From Paguma larvata (lineage: Eukaryota; Chordata; Mammalia; Carnivora; Viverridae), in NCBI GenBank assembly GCA_030068075.1, contig CM057826.1, positions 48,514,558 through 48,578,557 on the forward strand: a stretch of DNA of 64,000 bases, given 5' to 3'. This document shows positions 1-9,733 of this stretch, one piece after another. Both the position numbers and the translations under genes were made by a program. A model generated the notes under the pieces. The model ran no database searches. It was not told where the DNA came from and was given only the letters and a program-made list of their open reading frames with translations. The first letter of the stretch is position 1. Each line of letters begins with the position of its first letter.

Positions 1-690
1 TTTGAACAGATTTCTTAACATTTGCTAATCTTGTGGGTGCAAGATGGCAGTTTGAATTTTCATGAGTCCAATCTGTTTGGGCCAGAGGTTGCAAACTGGT
101 TGTGCATGGCTGAATGAGGCCTGCGGTCTGGATGCCATCCATGGATGTGTTTTGTTTGACCAAAGGGTATTTTTTGAACCAAAACATGGAATTAGTTGCC
201 AACATTTGAATATCGGAAGATTTCACTGAAGAATCTGGACTTCTGTTTCTTCCTTGGGAGAAAAAAAATTGGGAAGACATCCCTCCACAGGGCCCATATT
301 CACACATGACGACAATTGGCAGTAGTTGAGAATCGGTTGCCTCTGCTTGTCGTGCAAGCGATATGCTTTGCGATTGGCCACGGTCCTAAGCCAACTATAT
401 CTTGTGGTTATCTTCACTTTCTGGCCCCTGTAGTCTTTTAAATTGTCTGCCCTGTTTTGAGCCTTCAATAAATAGAGAAATGCCTTATAAGTGGTCCATA
501 GATGGGTACCCCACTACTCAAGTTTGACCAGGAATTGCCCTGCACAACAGCACTGAACACACAGCTCCAGATAAAGACTGGAACAGTTGCTGAGTTTAGG
601 ACCACGTCTTCCCGAAAGCCTCTTTCCATTCATCTCCCTGTGCCCTGTGCTGCCCCCTTCTCTAACCCTCTTTTCAGATGTGATCTTCCC
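1..690. other. Unassigned, no gene seen
   Basis: No exon, promoter or clear repeat boundary is visible. Bases about 55-245 loosely recall a diverged hAT-type DNA transposon (a stretch about a gene-poor 'gccaacattt...gatttcac' core), but I cannot place its ends. An 81-codon minus-strand frame at 223-468 starts at TTG, not ATG, and resembles nothing I know. Confidence 0.4.
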
Positions 691-860
691 TGACTGAACT
701 TCCCAAGCCCTTTTGTCTGTCCTCCTCTTGAGACACCTATTTATTTTTACTATGTATTCTGGTTATAGAAGACCAGAATATTGTGGTTATTTGTGTACTT
801 GCCCCCTTTCCTCTCTTTCACTGAAAGCCCTGTGAGATTTAGGACCATGTACTTACATGT
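690..860 (+). repeat. L2-like LINE fragment
   Basis: The text has the layout of an L2 3' region: a pyrimidine-rich 'gatcttccctgactgaac' block, then 'tatttatttttac', then 'gaaagccctgtgagatttaggaccatgt', which matches the L2 phrase about a chromosome-wide 'gagggcagggaccatgt' tail. Diverged, so assignment is tentative. Confidence 0.45.
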
Positions 861-1050
861 CTGTCTTTTTAATGTTTGTTTATTTGTTTACTTTTGGTCC
901 TTCATGGTACTTTGAAGTGGTGACTTGTACAGGGAAGTTTTCTTTGTTTATTTCAACACACACTTACAGAGTTCTTATATGCTGGGCATTGTGTTGGGCA
1001 CTAGAACCAGGAGATGCCAACACTGCCTTTAAGATCTGAGAGAAGGACCA

Positions 1051-1113
1051 CCTTTCTTTCTTCCTTCATTCCTACCTTCATTCTTTCCTCCCTCCCTCCC
1101 TTCCTTCCTTCAA
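1051..1113. repeat. (CTTT/CCTT)n polypyrimidine microsatellite
   Basis: A run of TTTC, TTCC and CCTC units with almost no purines. It could form a polypurine-polypyrimidine structure. Imperfect units suggest an old, slowly changing tract. Confidence 0.8.
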
Positions 1114-1312
1114 ACAACAAATTATGTTGAATGCTTACTATGGGCCAGACACTGCACTAAGTATTGGGAAGAAAAGCAGACAAGATACTTACCTCATGGG
1201 GCATACAGACTAGTGAGGGCACAGATGCCCACTTGCTTATAACTCAAGAAGATGGCCTAGCCTTGAGTCAGGCATGGGAGACAAGGGAAGACCTGAGCCG
1301 ATTTGAATGAGC

Positions 1313-1330
1313 AGAGGCTAACCAGATGAA
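1313..1330 (+). repeat. Target-site duplication, left copy (S27 retrocopy)
   Basis: Eighteen bases ending in 'ctaaccagatgaa', repeated at 1683-1700 with one mismatch. This is typical of L1-driven retrotransposition and fixes the insertion as 1331-1682. Confidence 0.92.
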
Positions 1331-1682
1331 TTTCCAGCGGTGACAGCCTCCCCACAAGAACATGTCCCTTTCGAAGATCCTCCTTCACCTATCTCCAGTA
1401 GAGGAAAAGAGGAAGCACAGGAAGAAGTGCCTGGTGCAGAGCCCCAACTCCTACTCCATGAATGGGAAGTGCCCAGGAAGCCACAAAATCACCACCATCT
1501 TTAGACAGGCACAAACACTAGTTTTGTGTCTTGGCTGCTCCACTCTCCTTGGCCAGCCTACAGGAGGAAAAGCAAGGCTCCCAGAAGGATGCTCCTTCAG
1601 ACAGAAGCAGCACTAAAAGCACCCTGAATCAAGATGAGTGGGAAACTGTCCCAATAAACACATTTTAGATTTAAAAAAAGAG
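1331..1682 (+). pseudogene. RPS27: Processed retrocopy of ribosomal protein S27 mRNA
   Basis: This is an intronless, full-length copy of the mRNA for ribosomal protein S27 (eS27), a zinc-ribbon protein of the small ribosomal subunit. The reading frame 1362-1616 (ATG to TAA, 84 codons) has the parental length and no frameshift or stop. Recognisable blocks include [23 protein letters not shown] and EGCSF. The 5' leader 'tttccagcggtgac' matches the S27 5' UTR. The 3' UTR ends with AATAAA at about 1653 and a short A-tail, then a duplicated target site (1313-1330 and 1683-1700, 17 of 18 identical). Of the four zinc cysteines, 37, 56 and 59 remain but 40 is serine, so the zinc ribbon should not fold normally. 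No promoter is visible. RPS27L is a very similar paralogue and could be the parent, although R21-type and leader matches favour RPS27. Confidence 0.93.
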
Positions 1683-1890
1683 AGAAGCTAACCAGATGAA
1701 GTGGAGAGGTGGAAAGGAATATCTGTTCCATGTCCATGCAGAAGAGTTAGCTTGTGAGAGTTCGTTATGGTGAGCAGGAGGCTCTCAGACCAGGGAGCAG
1801 CATCAGTGTGGCTGGAATCGAGAGTGTTGGGGCAGGAGAGTGGGAGATGAAGCTAGAGATGTAGGTAAGGTCAGACCCCAAATAGCAATG

Positions 1891-2695
1891 AGTATAATCT
1901 AGTGTTTAGGTGCCAACATAAAGGTGCATGCAATTGAGATACTCAGTTATTGATCAAATTAATGCCCAGGTAAGTGAAGCTTACCATCTAATAGAGGAAA
2001 TAGGACGTCGGATAGACAGGCTACTGTTGTTGTTTAATCAGGATGGAGCAGAATGGATGTTGAACATTTCGGAGATCTAGAAATTCTGCATTAGCTGCAA
2101 CGAGAAGAATCCTGTGAGCCTGGAGATTTATTAAAGATGGACGGCTCTTTGCCCTCACACCTGACTGGAAAAGGAATGGCCTTCCCCAGGCTTCCATAGT
2201 CCCTGAAAGGAGGAGGATTGTTGCCTGTGGAGGATTAGCTGAAATAGGTCCATAATGAGCCAGCCCTAAGTCATTGACAGCACTTGGCATTTAACTGTAA
2301 GGAGCAGGTCTTATTTCCTAAGCTCTTGCCTTGCTAGTGTACCTCGAGGCTCCTCAGGCGAACAATCCTAATAAGTAGATTTTTTTTTTCTCATTCTACT
2401 GTTCAGGCTGCCTGAAAGCTTCCTGCCCCTGAGTTGATATTCTAGGCCATGCTGGTGGCAGAACTTTCCCAGACACACAATCGAAATCTAAAGCATCCTT
2501 GGGGAAATCTCCCCTTTGACCCAATGCTACTCTTTAAACTGGAGAACTTTTTTTCTCATGGGGTTTATTATAATTGATTCCTGAAAATTATAGCAAAGTG
2601 TAAGACCCTGCCAGCCTGTGGCTGGTTTGTGTGTTTGTTTGTTCCGTTGTTGTTAATTTATCAAGTATTAAGAAAAAGAGCTTCCTGTCACCCTA
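1891..2695. other. Unassigned, no gene seen
   Basis: Apart from short T-runs and an oligo(T)/GTT tract near 2625-2660 I recognise no repeat, exon or RNA gene. Open frames on the minus strand (2021-2290) match nothing known to me. Confidence 0.4.
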
Positions 2696-2699
2696 AGCT

Positions 2700-2985
2700 T
2701 AGTACCACCCACCTCTGTCCTTTTGCTCATTCTGTTCTTTCACCGGAATGCCCTCCCTCCTTCCAAGGGCTGTGTCTTCCATAAAGTCTTCCCCAGTAAT
2801 GCCAGACCACATGCTGGATCTCCTTCCTGACCTGCTCACAACTCTTACCAATTACTCTGTACTTATTGGTATTTGATTGTATTATTTATTCATGCACTTT
2901 CTTATATGTATGTGCCTTGGATCTTCAACAAGGTTATACCTTGGCAGTAGGCCAATAAGTATTTGCTGACTGTATTAATGGAGTA
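2700..2985 (+). repeat. L2 LINE 3' region
   Basis: The series 'tccttttgctcattctgttctttcaccggaatgccctccctcc', 'aaagtcttccccagtaatgccag', 'gtacttattgg' and 'ccaataagtatttgctgac' follows the order of the L2 3' end. Diverged but collinear. A second L2-like tail follows at about 3000-3080 ('gaccgtgttatgccc...cagtaaatatttttgaa'). Confidence 0.7.
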
Positions 2986-3124
2986 TAAAACTCAAGGACC
3001 AGGACCGTGTTATGCCCTTCTTTGCTCACTCCTACTATACTGAGTCTCTTGATGGGATCATAAGAAATATTCAGTAAATATTTTTGAAGCAAATTAAATA
3101 ACAGAAGTTAGACTGGAAGGTAAC

Positions 3125-3277
3125 ATATCACAGTGATTAAAAGCATAGAATATAGAATCACATAGCTCTGAGTTATCAGCTAAGGACTTGGATGAGTTCA
3201 GTAATTTCTTCAAGCCTCAATTTGCCTATACGTAAAATGAGGATTGTAGCAGTGTCTACTTAAAAAGGTATCACTGG
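3125..3277 (+). repeat. MIR SINE
   Basis: Reads 'cagtgattaaaagca...ctgagtt...ggacttgg...cttcaagcctcaatttgcctatacgtaaaatgaggattgtag', the standard MIR order with its core and the 'tcatctgtaaaatggg' block. Confidence 0.75.
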
Positions 3278-3278
3278 T

Positions 3279-3480
3279 GGGGTGCCTGGGTGGCTCAATC
3301 AGTTAAGCATCTGGCTCTTGATTTTGGCTCAGGTCATGATCTCATGGTTTGTGGGCTAGAGCCCTGCATCGAGCTCTGTGCTGATAGTGTGGAGCTTGCT
3401 TGGGATTCTCTCTCTCCCTCTCTCTGCCCTCCCCCATTCATGCTCTGTCTGTCTCTCTCTCTCTAAAAAAAAAAAAAAAA
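3279..3480 (+). repeat. Felid tRNA-Lys SINE
   Basis: Begins GGGGTGCCTGGGTGGCTC, which holds the pol III A box, then 'ggtcatgatctcatgg', a CT-rich tract and a 16-A tail (3465-3480). Several point changes suggest a moderately old copy. No clear TSD. Confidence 0.93.
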
Positions 3481-3481
3481 A

Positions 3482-4690
3482 GACATCTTTGGAGACTGAA
3501 TACAATAATTCATACACGCGAGACAAACTCGAAGGTAAAATGAGCCTCAAAGTGGGATGAGAACAATTTAACTGCACAGGAATGTTGAGTGTTTGACTGG
3601 AGCTTTGAGACTGAAAAGGGAAGCAAAGAATTGGACTACTTTGTCAGAGCTTAGAATTGACCTCAAAATGCAAAAGTTCCAGGGAACATTCCAAGTTGAG
3701 TGACCCCTAAAATAGTGTAGGGACACCAGAAAGTAAAACCAAGCAGAACGGAGGAGACTGGTCGTTCCGAATTCACACCCCCATACCATGCCGAGGCAGT
3801 TATTTCCTTTTCATTCTTTTTCTACCCTCAGAGAAAAAAGTTTGATGGCATTCTCATTTACAAGTTTGGTGGTCCTTGTTCAGCTGCACTTGAACTCACC
3901 TTGCTAATCTCCTTTTCTGTGGAGGAGAGCCTTCGCCTCAGGCAGCAATCCTTTTGATAGACCATTATATATTTTAGCCAGAATTCAGTGTCACTGTTCT
4001 GCTACTCATTTTTATGACTATCTTTTATTTAAGTTAAGTAATACTGGAATTTCCACTAATAGTAATATAAAGTTTCCTTTCACATTTACTTTTAGAAAAA
4101 AAAATAAAGAGATAATTAAAAACTAAAGTAAATATTAGTCCAGGAGGTCCACACTTAAATCAAATAACATGAAGGAGGTCTTTCTAGACCAGTTTTGCTC
4201 TTCAGGAGTTACGCAGCCTTGGAAACACACGTCCCTTGCCTGAGCCTCCCATTTTCTGGTCTATAAAGTGAATGAGTTGGACAAGAGATAATTGCTGTGG
4301 TTCTTCTTGCTTGTGTGTTCAAGCATTTGGTTGGGGGAGGTGTCAGAAAATCCTCCTTGGTGGTGGAGGGCTGACTTGGTTTGGAAGAATTTGCTTTGCA
4401 GGGAGGTGGGGAATGGTAAGGCTGAACAGATGCACCGTGCCAGGGACACGCAGGGCGTATTTATTCTCTGGCTATATTTATTCATGTGCACCAGCCCCAA
4501 GTTTGCCATCTTATTTTAGGACTGAAAATGTTCGTTTCAGACACCCAAACTTGGAATTGGCAAGTAAAATTATACCAGCATGTGGCCAACTGAACTTCCT
4601 TATTTCCCCAGATTTCCTTTCCTTGTGACCTTGGAGAAAATGTTTTCACCGCTCTTAAAGAAATGGCCCTCGGTAGGTCCTGTTCTCTAG
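3482..4690. other. Unassigned, no gene seen
   Basis: Two overlapping plus-strand frames (4272-4628 and 4292-4519) cover the G-rich 4320-4420 stretch, but neither shows a recognisable domain. No interspersed repeat recognised. Confidence 0.35.
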
Positions 4691-4694
4691 TTTC

Positions 4695-4957
4695 TAGTAT
4701 GCCAATAGCTATCACTTAGCAAGAGTTTAGCATGTACCAGGCACTCTGCAAAACACGTTAAGCATTTCATATTGCTGATCTTGCAACAATTTGAAGAAGG
4801 AGGTATTGCTATTATCTCATTTTACAATGAGGAAACTGGGGCCCAGAGAGTTTAAGTCACTTGCTCAATGTCACATAACTCATAAGAGATAGAAATGAGA
4901 TTCAAATACAGGTCTGTTGGGTCCCAAAGCCCATGCTCTGAAACCATTATGTTATAC
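4695..4957 (-). repeat. MIR SINE, nearly full length
   Basis: Minus-orientation MIR: 'gcatgtaccaggcactctgc', 'tatctcattttacaatgaggaaactggggcccagagag', 'cttgctcaatgtcacataactc' and 'cccatgctctgaaaccatta' occur in the expected order. Confidence 0.85.
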
Positions 4958-5865
4958 GTTGTCAGCATTTTCTGTATCAGATTTTTTTAAATCTTAAAAT
5001 GAAAATCTATGAGTTAAGGATCTAAATTTTAGGGTTTCTGTTTTTTAAAGAGACCTAAATGTGTTCAAGAAATGTTAACAGAATGGAATACTATCAGGTT
5101 ATTAAAATCACAAGGGTGTGGACCACACTAATGCAGGAGAAAGTGTTCACATGAAATACCACTTATGAAAAACCAGGGCAAAGGGGAACGTATATACTGA
5201 TCGCGGTGCTGTGAAAGCCATCTCCATAAATATTGTCAAGAACTGCACAGAATTTGAAGGATGTGGATAGTTCAGAGTTCAGTGTCTTTTAGGTTCTTTT
5301 TTTCTGCAAGGTTACTTAACTCTTAAATATATAAATTTATGTACAGGAGTGAGGAAGCTTTTTTTTAAGGGTGCGAACCAAGAATAATTTTTCAAGGAGC
5401 CAAGCTGCAGGTAGAGCCCTGGACTTGCACGTTAGGGGCCTTCCTGAAGTATCTAATGAGCAGGTCATTACTGCTTGGGACCAGATCGAATTAAAAATCT
5501 CTCCTGAACTCAGTCCTTTATTGTCCTTAATCCACTTCACTGGATCAGAATTTGGAGAGAAGCTTCCTCTTACCAGAACTTCCTAAATGTTTTGAGTGAC
5601 TGACCTCAAGAAAAATGTACATCTACACATGCATTGAATACTTCGCCAACGATTTCCGTGGACCCATGAGCTGCGGGTACACATGAAACATCTACTAAAA
5701 AAACTCTTCTGAAGTCCCAGCTTGGATGGTTGGAATAAAGTTGAGGCGAACCTGACAGGGACTGGGTTCACAGCAGGAAAGAGAAATATTCGTCCTGGTG
5801 GTCTCCTACATTGGTATGGTGTCTTTCACGACCGTCTCATGTTCACGACCACCTCCCAGGCTGGA
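4958..5865. other. Unassigned, no gene seen
   Basis: AT-rich on the left. Overlapping 60-70-codon frames on both strands around 5337-5586 are uninformative. Nothing recognised. Confidence 0.35.
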
Positions 5866-5869
5866 CGGA

Positions 5870-6127
5870 GCAAATGATGCTGTGGTTTTAAGAATGCAGA
5901 TTTGGGAAATGGTTGCCAGGATTAAAATGCCAGTCTCGTTATTTATTATTACCTCTGTAAAACCGGGCATACGACTTAATTTTTTGAACCTCTGTCTCTT
6001 CTGTAAAGTGGAGATGATGCTAGTGAGGAGGAGGACGTTGATGGCACCGAATAGTTGTGAACATCCAGTAATATCTGCCATGTAAGCTCTCAGCACAGTG
6101 CCTGGCACAGAGAAAACCCTAAGTAAA
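5870..6127 (+). repeat. MIR SINE
   Basis: Contains 'ttttttgaacctctgtctcttctgtaaagtggagatgatgc' and ends with 'agctctcagcacagtgcctggcacagag', matching the second half of MIR. Confidence 0.75.
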
Positions 6128-6154
6128 CAACTTGCTTAAGAAAACATAAATAAT

Positions 6155-6360
6155 GGGGTGCCTGAGTTGCTCAGTCTGTTAAGTGTCCAACTCTTGATTT
6201 TGGCTCAGGCCATGGTCTCATGGTTTGTGAGTTCGAGCCCCACACTGAGCTCTACACTGATAGTGTGGAGCCTGCTTGAGACGGTCTCCTTGCTCTCCGC
6301 CCCTCCCCCACTTGCTCTCTGTCTCTTTCTCAAAATAAATAAAAATTAACTGAAAAAAAA
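6155..6360 (+). repeat. Felid tRNA-Lys SINE
   Basis: Starts GGGGTGCCTGAGTTGCTCAG and ends CAAAATAAATAAA plus A-run. B box is 'gttcgagcccc'. Possible short TSD (aaaacataa before, aaaagataa after). Confidence 0.93.
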
Positions 6361-6729
6361 GATAACACGACTAGTAATGAGCATTGTTGACCCTCTCTCC
6401 CAGATAATTCTTCCAGTTCACCTCTCCTTATGACTTTTTATAAATTTTAATGCATTCATACATTTTCTATCTACTGTATGTAATGATGTAGCTATATATA
6501 ACTATATATGTTTTCCTTTTTTTTTCTTTCACATGAACTAAGTACCTTTTCAGAGAAATTAGTGAAATGGCTCAAGAAGTATTCCTGTCAATAAATCTTA
6601 TTTCACACAACATTAACGGTTTGTTCTTAAGACATACTTGTAAAATTTTGTCATTTACATCAAAGGCTTCACCGGCTAAAGCTTGCTAGTAATTTATATG
6701 AAATTGCCAGTGGTTAATTAAGGCGGATC

Positions 6730-7115
6730 TCTGCAGCTACCCCTTTGTTCTCTCCAAGAGTCTCCTTCCCTGACACTGTCCCCCAGGGGCCCTGCAGTGT
6801 GGCTCCCCCCCACCCCCCTCCCACCCCCTCTTCGCCCCCCTACCCCCCCACCATCTTTCAGATCTCAGCTCAAAAGTTACTTCTTCCCCTTTCCTAATCC
6901 CCGCCCTGACCCTTTGTACCCCCCCAGCTAAGTAGCAGTTTCTCTGCTGTAAATTCTCCTTTATTGTACTTACTTCCATCTTTAATTAAACTGAGTGATC
7001 ATTTGACTCATAATCTGTTTTCTCCACGAGACTGTAATGAACAGGAAGCAGGGCCCATATATTATGCACTTACTCTTGTGCCTAACTTTTGGTTGAATAA
7101 ACAAACAGTTTTGTT
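6730..7115 (+). repeat. L2 LINE 3' region with C-rich insert
   Basis: 'cctgacactgtcccccaggg', 'agctcaaaagttacttcttcccctttcctaatccccgccctgaccc', 'tattgtacttacttcc' and 'gactgtaatgaacaggaagcagggcccatatattatgc' are in L2 order, ending 'gttgaataaac'. The C-rich tract at 6803-6852 is expanded within it. Confidence 0.7.
6803..6852. repeat. C-rich low-complexity tract, G-quadruplex candidate on minus strand
   Basis: Six runs of three to seven C separated by one to six bases: the minus strand reads as several G-runs with loops of one or two bases. This meets the usual sequence rule for a stable G-quadruplex; the plus strand could form an i-motif. Confidence 0.8.
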
Positions 7116-7159
7116 TTGGGCACTGACCCCACCCCCTGCCCTGGGACAACAGATGCTGT

Positions 7160-7290
7160 ATTTTCCATTCTCACAGCAAACTTTCAGGCAGGGAGCATTT
7201 TATTCATCTTACAACCCAAGAAACCAGAGGGTCAGAGGGTGTAAATAACTTGCTTCAGATTACAGGGGAGGTAAATGACTGAGACCTTAC
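7160..7290 (-). repeat. MIR fragment (weak)
   Basis: 'catcttacaacccaagaaaccagagggtcagagggtgtaaataacttgcttcagattacag' fits the MIR segment about 'gatgaggaaactgaggc...cttgcccaaggtcac', with much divergence. Confidence 0.5.
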
Positions 7291-8690
7291 CTCCTTCTAT
7301 GATTTCTGGAGGTCCAGTGACCCTCAGACAGTGAAAGGCAGGAGTCTGCAAACCTCCAGAGGGCTGTAAACGGGATTCTTAGAGTTCTCCAACACTCCAG
7401 AGAATGGCCATCTGCAGCTAGTCAATTAGAAGAGCATCATCAAAAACCAAGTCCTCCTGACTAATGAGGTGCCCCAAATTAAGATGTCACTTATAATCTC
7501 TTTCCTCCTACACTATCTGGATCAAAATCCCAAGGTAAAGGAATCATTTTCATTTTTCGAAGGGAAATCTAAACCCTCGAACATTAAAAATACAACTTGT
7601 CATCAGAGAGAGAGAGTTAAAGCAGGTTTTGGTATTAACTTCTTAATGATTTCTGAAACATGCAGATCTCGTTGGAGCAGATGTGCCACAGACGGATGGT
7701 ATCCAATGTCCTGTCAAAATCCAGGATGCCTCAGAGATTGTAAAAATAAAATTCTAAACACAATTTCATTCTGGCAAAGGCTGGATAACCATTCTGGGTT
7801 GGACCAAAATATCTAATTGGCTTGGGCACAGAGGATCAATGGCGTTCTCCAGTTGGTGAACTTCTTCTGTGGAGATTAAATGGAATCATGAGATTGTAAT
7901 TAGTCATAATTATAGCAATAGTTTCTTCTGCTTTTTCTCTTTGCTGAGGCACTTGCCTGTGATGGCTTTGGAATAACTTGTTCCTGAGCCTGGGAAGAGC
8001 TCTGAAAAGGAAGGTTTCCATTCAACTCTCCCAAACCCTGCTTATGCTTTAGGACAAAAAGGAATTGTTTTTACAGTTACTCATTTGAAAACCTTTTTAT
8101 TTCTTCTTCCTTAAACTGAAGCACCAGGTTGGGAAAGGACCAAGGCCAGCTACACGATGCAAACCACCTTCATCACTGAGGGACACAATGCTCAGGATTG
8201 GAATACCAATAATGCCAAATGACCCTGGATAGAGGTTCATTCCCTCGGGAAGGGCAGGACTAAGAAGCTGATGTGTACACACCCCAGGCTCTTTGTGCGA
8301 CCTCTCTTCTGCTCTTTTCCAGCTGTGGAGGGTTGAGGACGTCTGGAGGACATCCCCTGTGGGATGCTGGTTTTACTCTTTCATCTCCCATCCCATTGCT
8401 GACTTCCATACTTTTCTTCCACTCAGTAAGAGAATTCTTTGGTGAAAATATTCATCACATCATTCCTTTTGTGAGCCCATTTTTAAAGAAACAGAATAAT
8501 ATGACCCAGGCCCGTGTATGGAAAATTCTATAAATTCCTTACCCTGGGGCAAAAGGACACTCTTTGCCTGATTCTAGGCCCTTACGGAGGTCTGGAAATG
8601 CAGCAGACAAGGTCAGAGTGCATTTATAGCTTATCTTGGAGCCTCTAGAAAGAAGATCTGCCTTGTGAGATTATTATTCTTCAGAAGTAA
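7291..8690. other. Unassigned, no gene seen
   Basis: The longest frame (7469-7816, 115 codons, plus) shows no family signature. I see no splice-bounded exon or repeat I can name. Confidence 0.35.
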
Positions 8691-8694
8691 TAAG

Positions 8695-8870
8695 AATAAT
8701 GAGCTACAATTATATAGTGATTACTGTGTGCCAGCCAGTCAATCAACAGATCTTTCTTGCATGCACGCTAAGTTGCCAGCACTGTTTGAGCCACTGTGAA
8801 TAAAGCAAGGAGAACATTGCATACCCAGCCTTACCCTTGCGCTTACATTGCATTGGGAAGCTGCATGCTC
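8695..8870 (+). repeat. Old LINE-like repeat fragment
   Basis: 'gtgattactgtgtgccagcc...ccagcactgtttgagccactgtgaataaagcaaggagaac...cttacattgcattggga' belongs to the same common family as 1120-1890. Confidence 0.45.
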
Positions 8871-8988
8871 AAAGCCCCATATTTGAAATTCTTTGTCTTG
8901 GAAAAGGAATTAGACTTGCTCAGTCCTTCTGGGAATCAGAGTTAGGGAAGACGGAGTGGAAATTACAGGGAGGTGCCTAGGGTTAGGC

Positions 8989-9179
8989 CGGTGGTTCTCA
9001 AATGTTGTCCTGGACCAGAAGCCACAGCAGCGGCAGCTGAGAACTTGTCCTAGGTGCTAGTTCTCAGGTCTCCCCCACACCTACTGAGGCAGAAATTCTG
9101 GGAGCGGGGCCCACAAGCTGTGTTTCACCAACCCACCACTCCTTCTGATGTTCACTAGAACATCACTTCAGAACCATCG
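8989..9179 (+). mobile_element. MER5A-type hAT miniature element
   Basis: Ends are near-inverted: left 'cggtggttctcaaatg', right 'cttcagaaccatcg'. The middle holds 'acctactgaggcagaaattctgggagcggggccca', typical of MER5A. Flanking octamers (ggttaggc, gattggac) share five of eight bases, fitting a decayed 8-bp TSD. Confidence 0.8.
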
Positions 9180-9180
9180 G

Positions 9181-9540
9181 ATTGGACATAAAGAAGGATG
9201 CTCTTCCCAGTGGAGTTATCCAGCAGCACGCTGAGCTGTCTCACTGCTGGCGGAAAAGAGTTCCCCGCCACTGGGTGTGTACAAACAAGACGACTTGGAC
9301 GTTAGCATTTCCCAAGCTCATTTAACGAGGAAAAAATTTTATAATGATGAGGTTCTGACAGGACACCAATGGGAGCTTGTAAAATGTAATGCATTAAGTA
9401 GATCTCACAAAACACTCCTGAAGGTAATAATTGCCATATAAATAAATGAAATAATTTGCCAATGAATTGCCAAAAGTTGTTATTTATACTCTATAATGTA
9501 CAAACATGTTAGGCCAATAAGATAATTTTATTAGAGTATT
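9181..9540. other. Unassigned, no gene seen
   Basis: AT-rich right half; no repeat or exon recognised. Confidence 0.35.
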
Positions 9541-9733
9541 TTTTAAATTTTTTAATGTTTATTTGTTTTTGAGAGGTGGGGTGGGGGCAGGAAGAGAGGG
9601 GAGAAGAGAGGATCCAAAGCAGGCTCTGTGCCGGCAGCAGAGAGCCCGATGTGGGGCTCGAACTTGCAAACCCGGAGATCATGACCTGAGCCGAAGTTAG
9701 ATGCTCAACCGACTGGCCCACCCAGGTGCCCCT
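9541..9733 (-). repeat. Felid tRNA-Lys SINE
   Basis: Minus orientation: T-rich end with 'taatgtttatttg', 'aagcaggctctgtgccggc', B box region 'gggctcgaac', then 'ccacccaggtgcccc'. TSD not clear. Confidence 0.93.

Larger units (their letters stand above)
1120..1890 (+). repeat. Old LINE-like repeat split by the S27 retrocopy
   Basis: Bases 1120-1330 carry 'gaatgcttactatgggccagacactgcactaag' followed by a 'ctcatggggcatacagactagtgagggc' block. After the retrocopy, 1701-1890 continues with 'tgtggctggaatcgagagtgttggggcag...gggagatgaagctagagatgtag'. Both belong to one common mammalian family that I associate with L1M-type 3' regions. The family call is from memory; continuity across the insertion is inferred from order and orientation. 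Confidence 0.45.

Noticed and set aside
3279..3480. tRNA-Lys-like heads with A and B boxes, here and in every SINE
   Set aside because: The remainder of the tRNA cannot fold and the element has a SINE body and A-tail, so these are not tRNA genes.
4272..4628. 118-codon plus frame overlapped by another plus frame and two minus frames
   Set aside because: Multiple overlapping frames, cysteine- and glycine-rich from a G-rich stretch, no motif.
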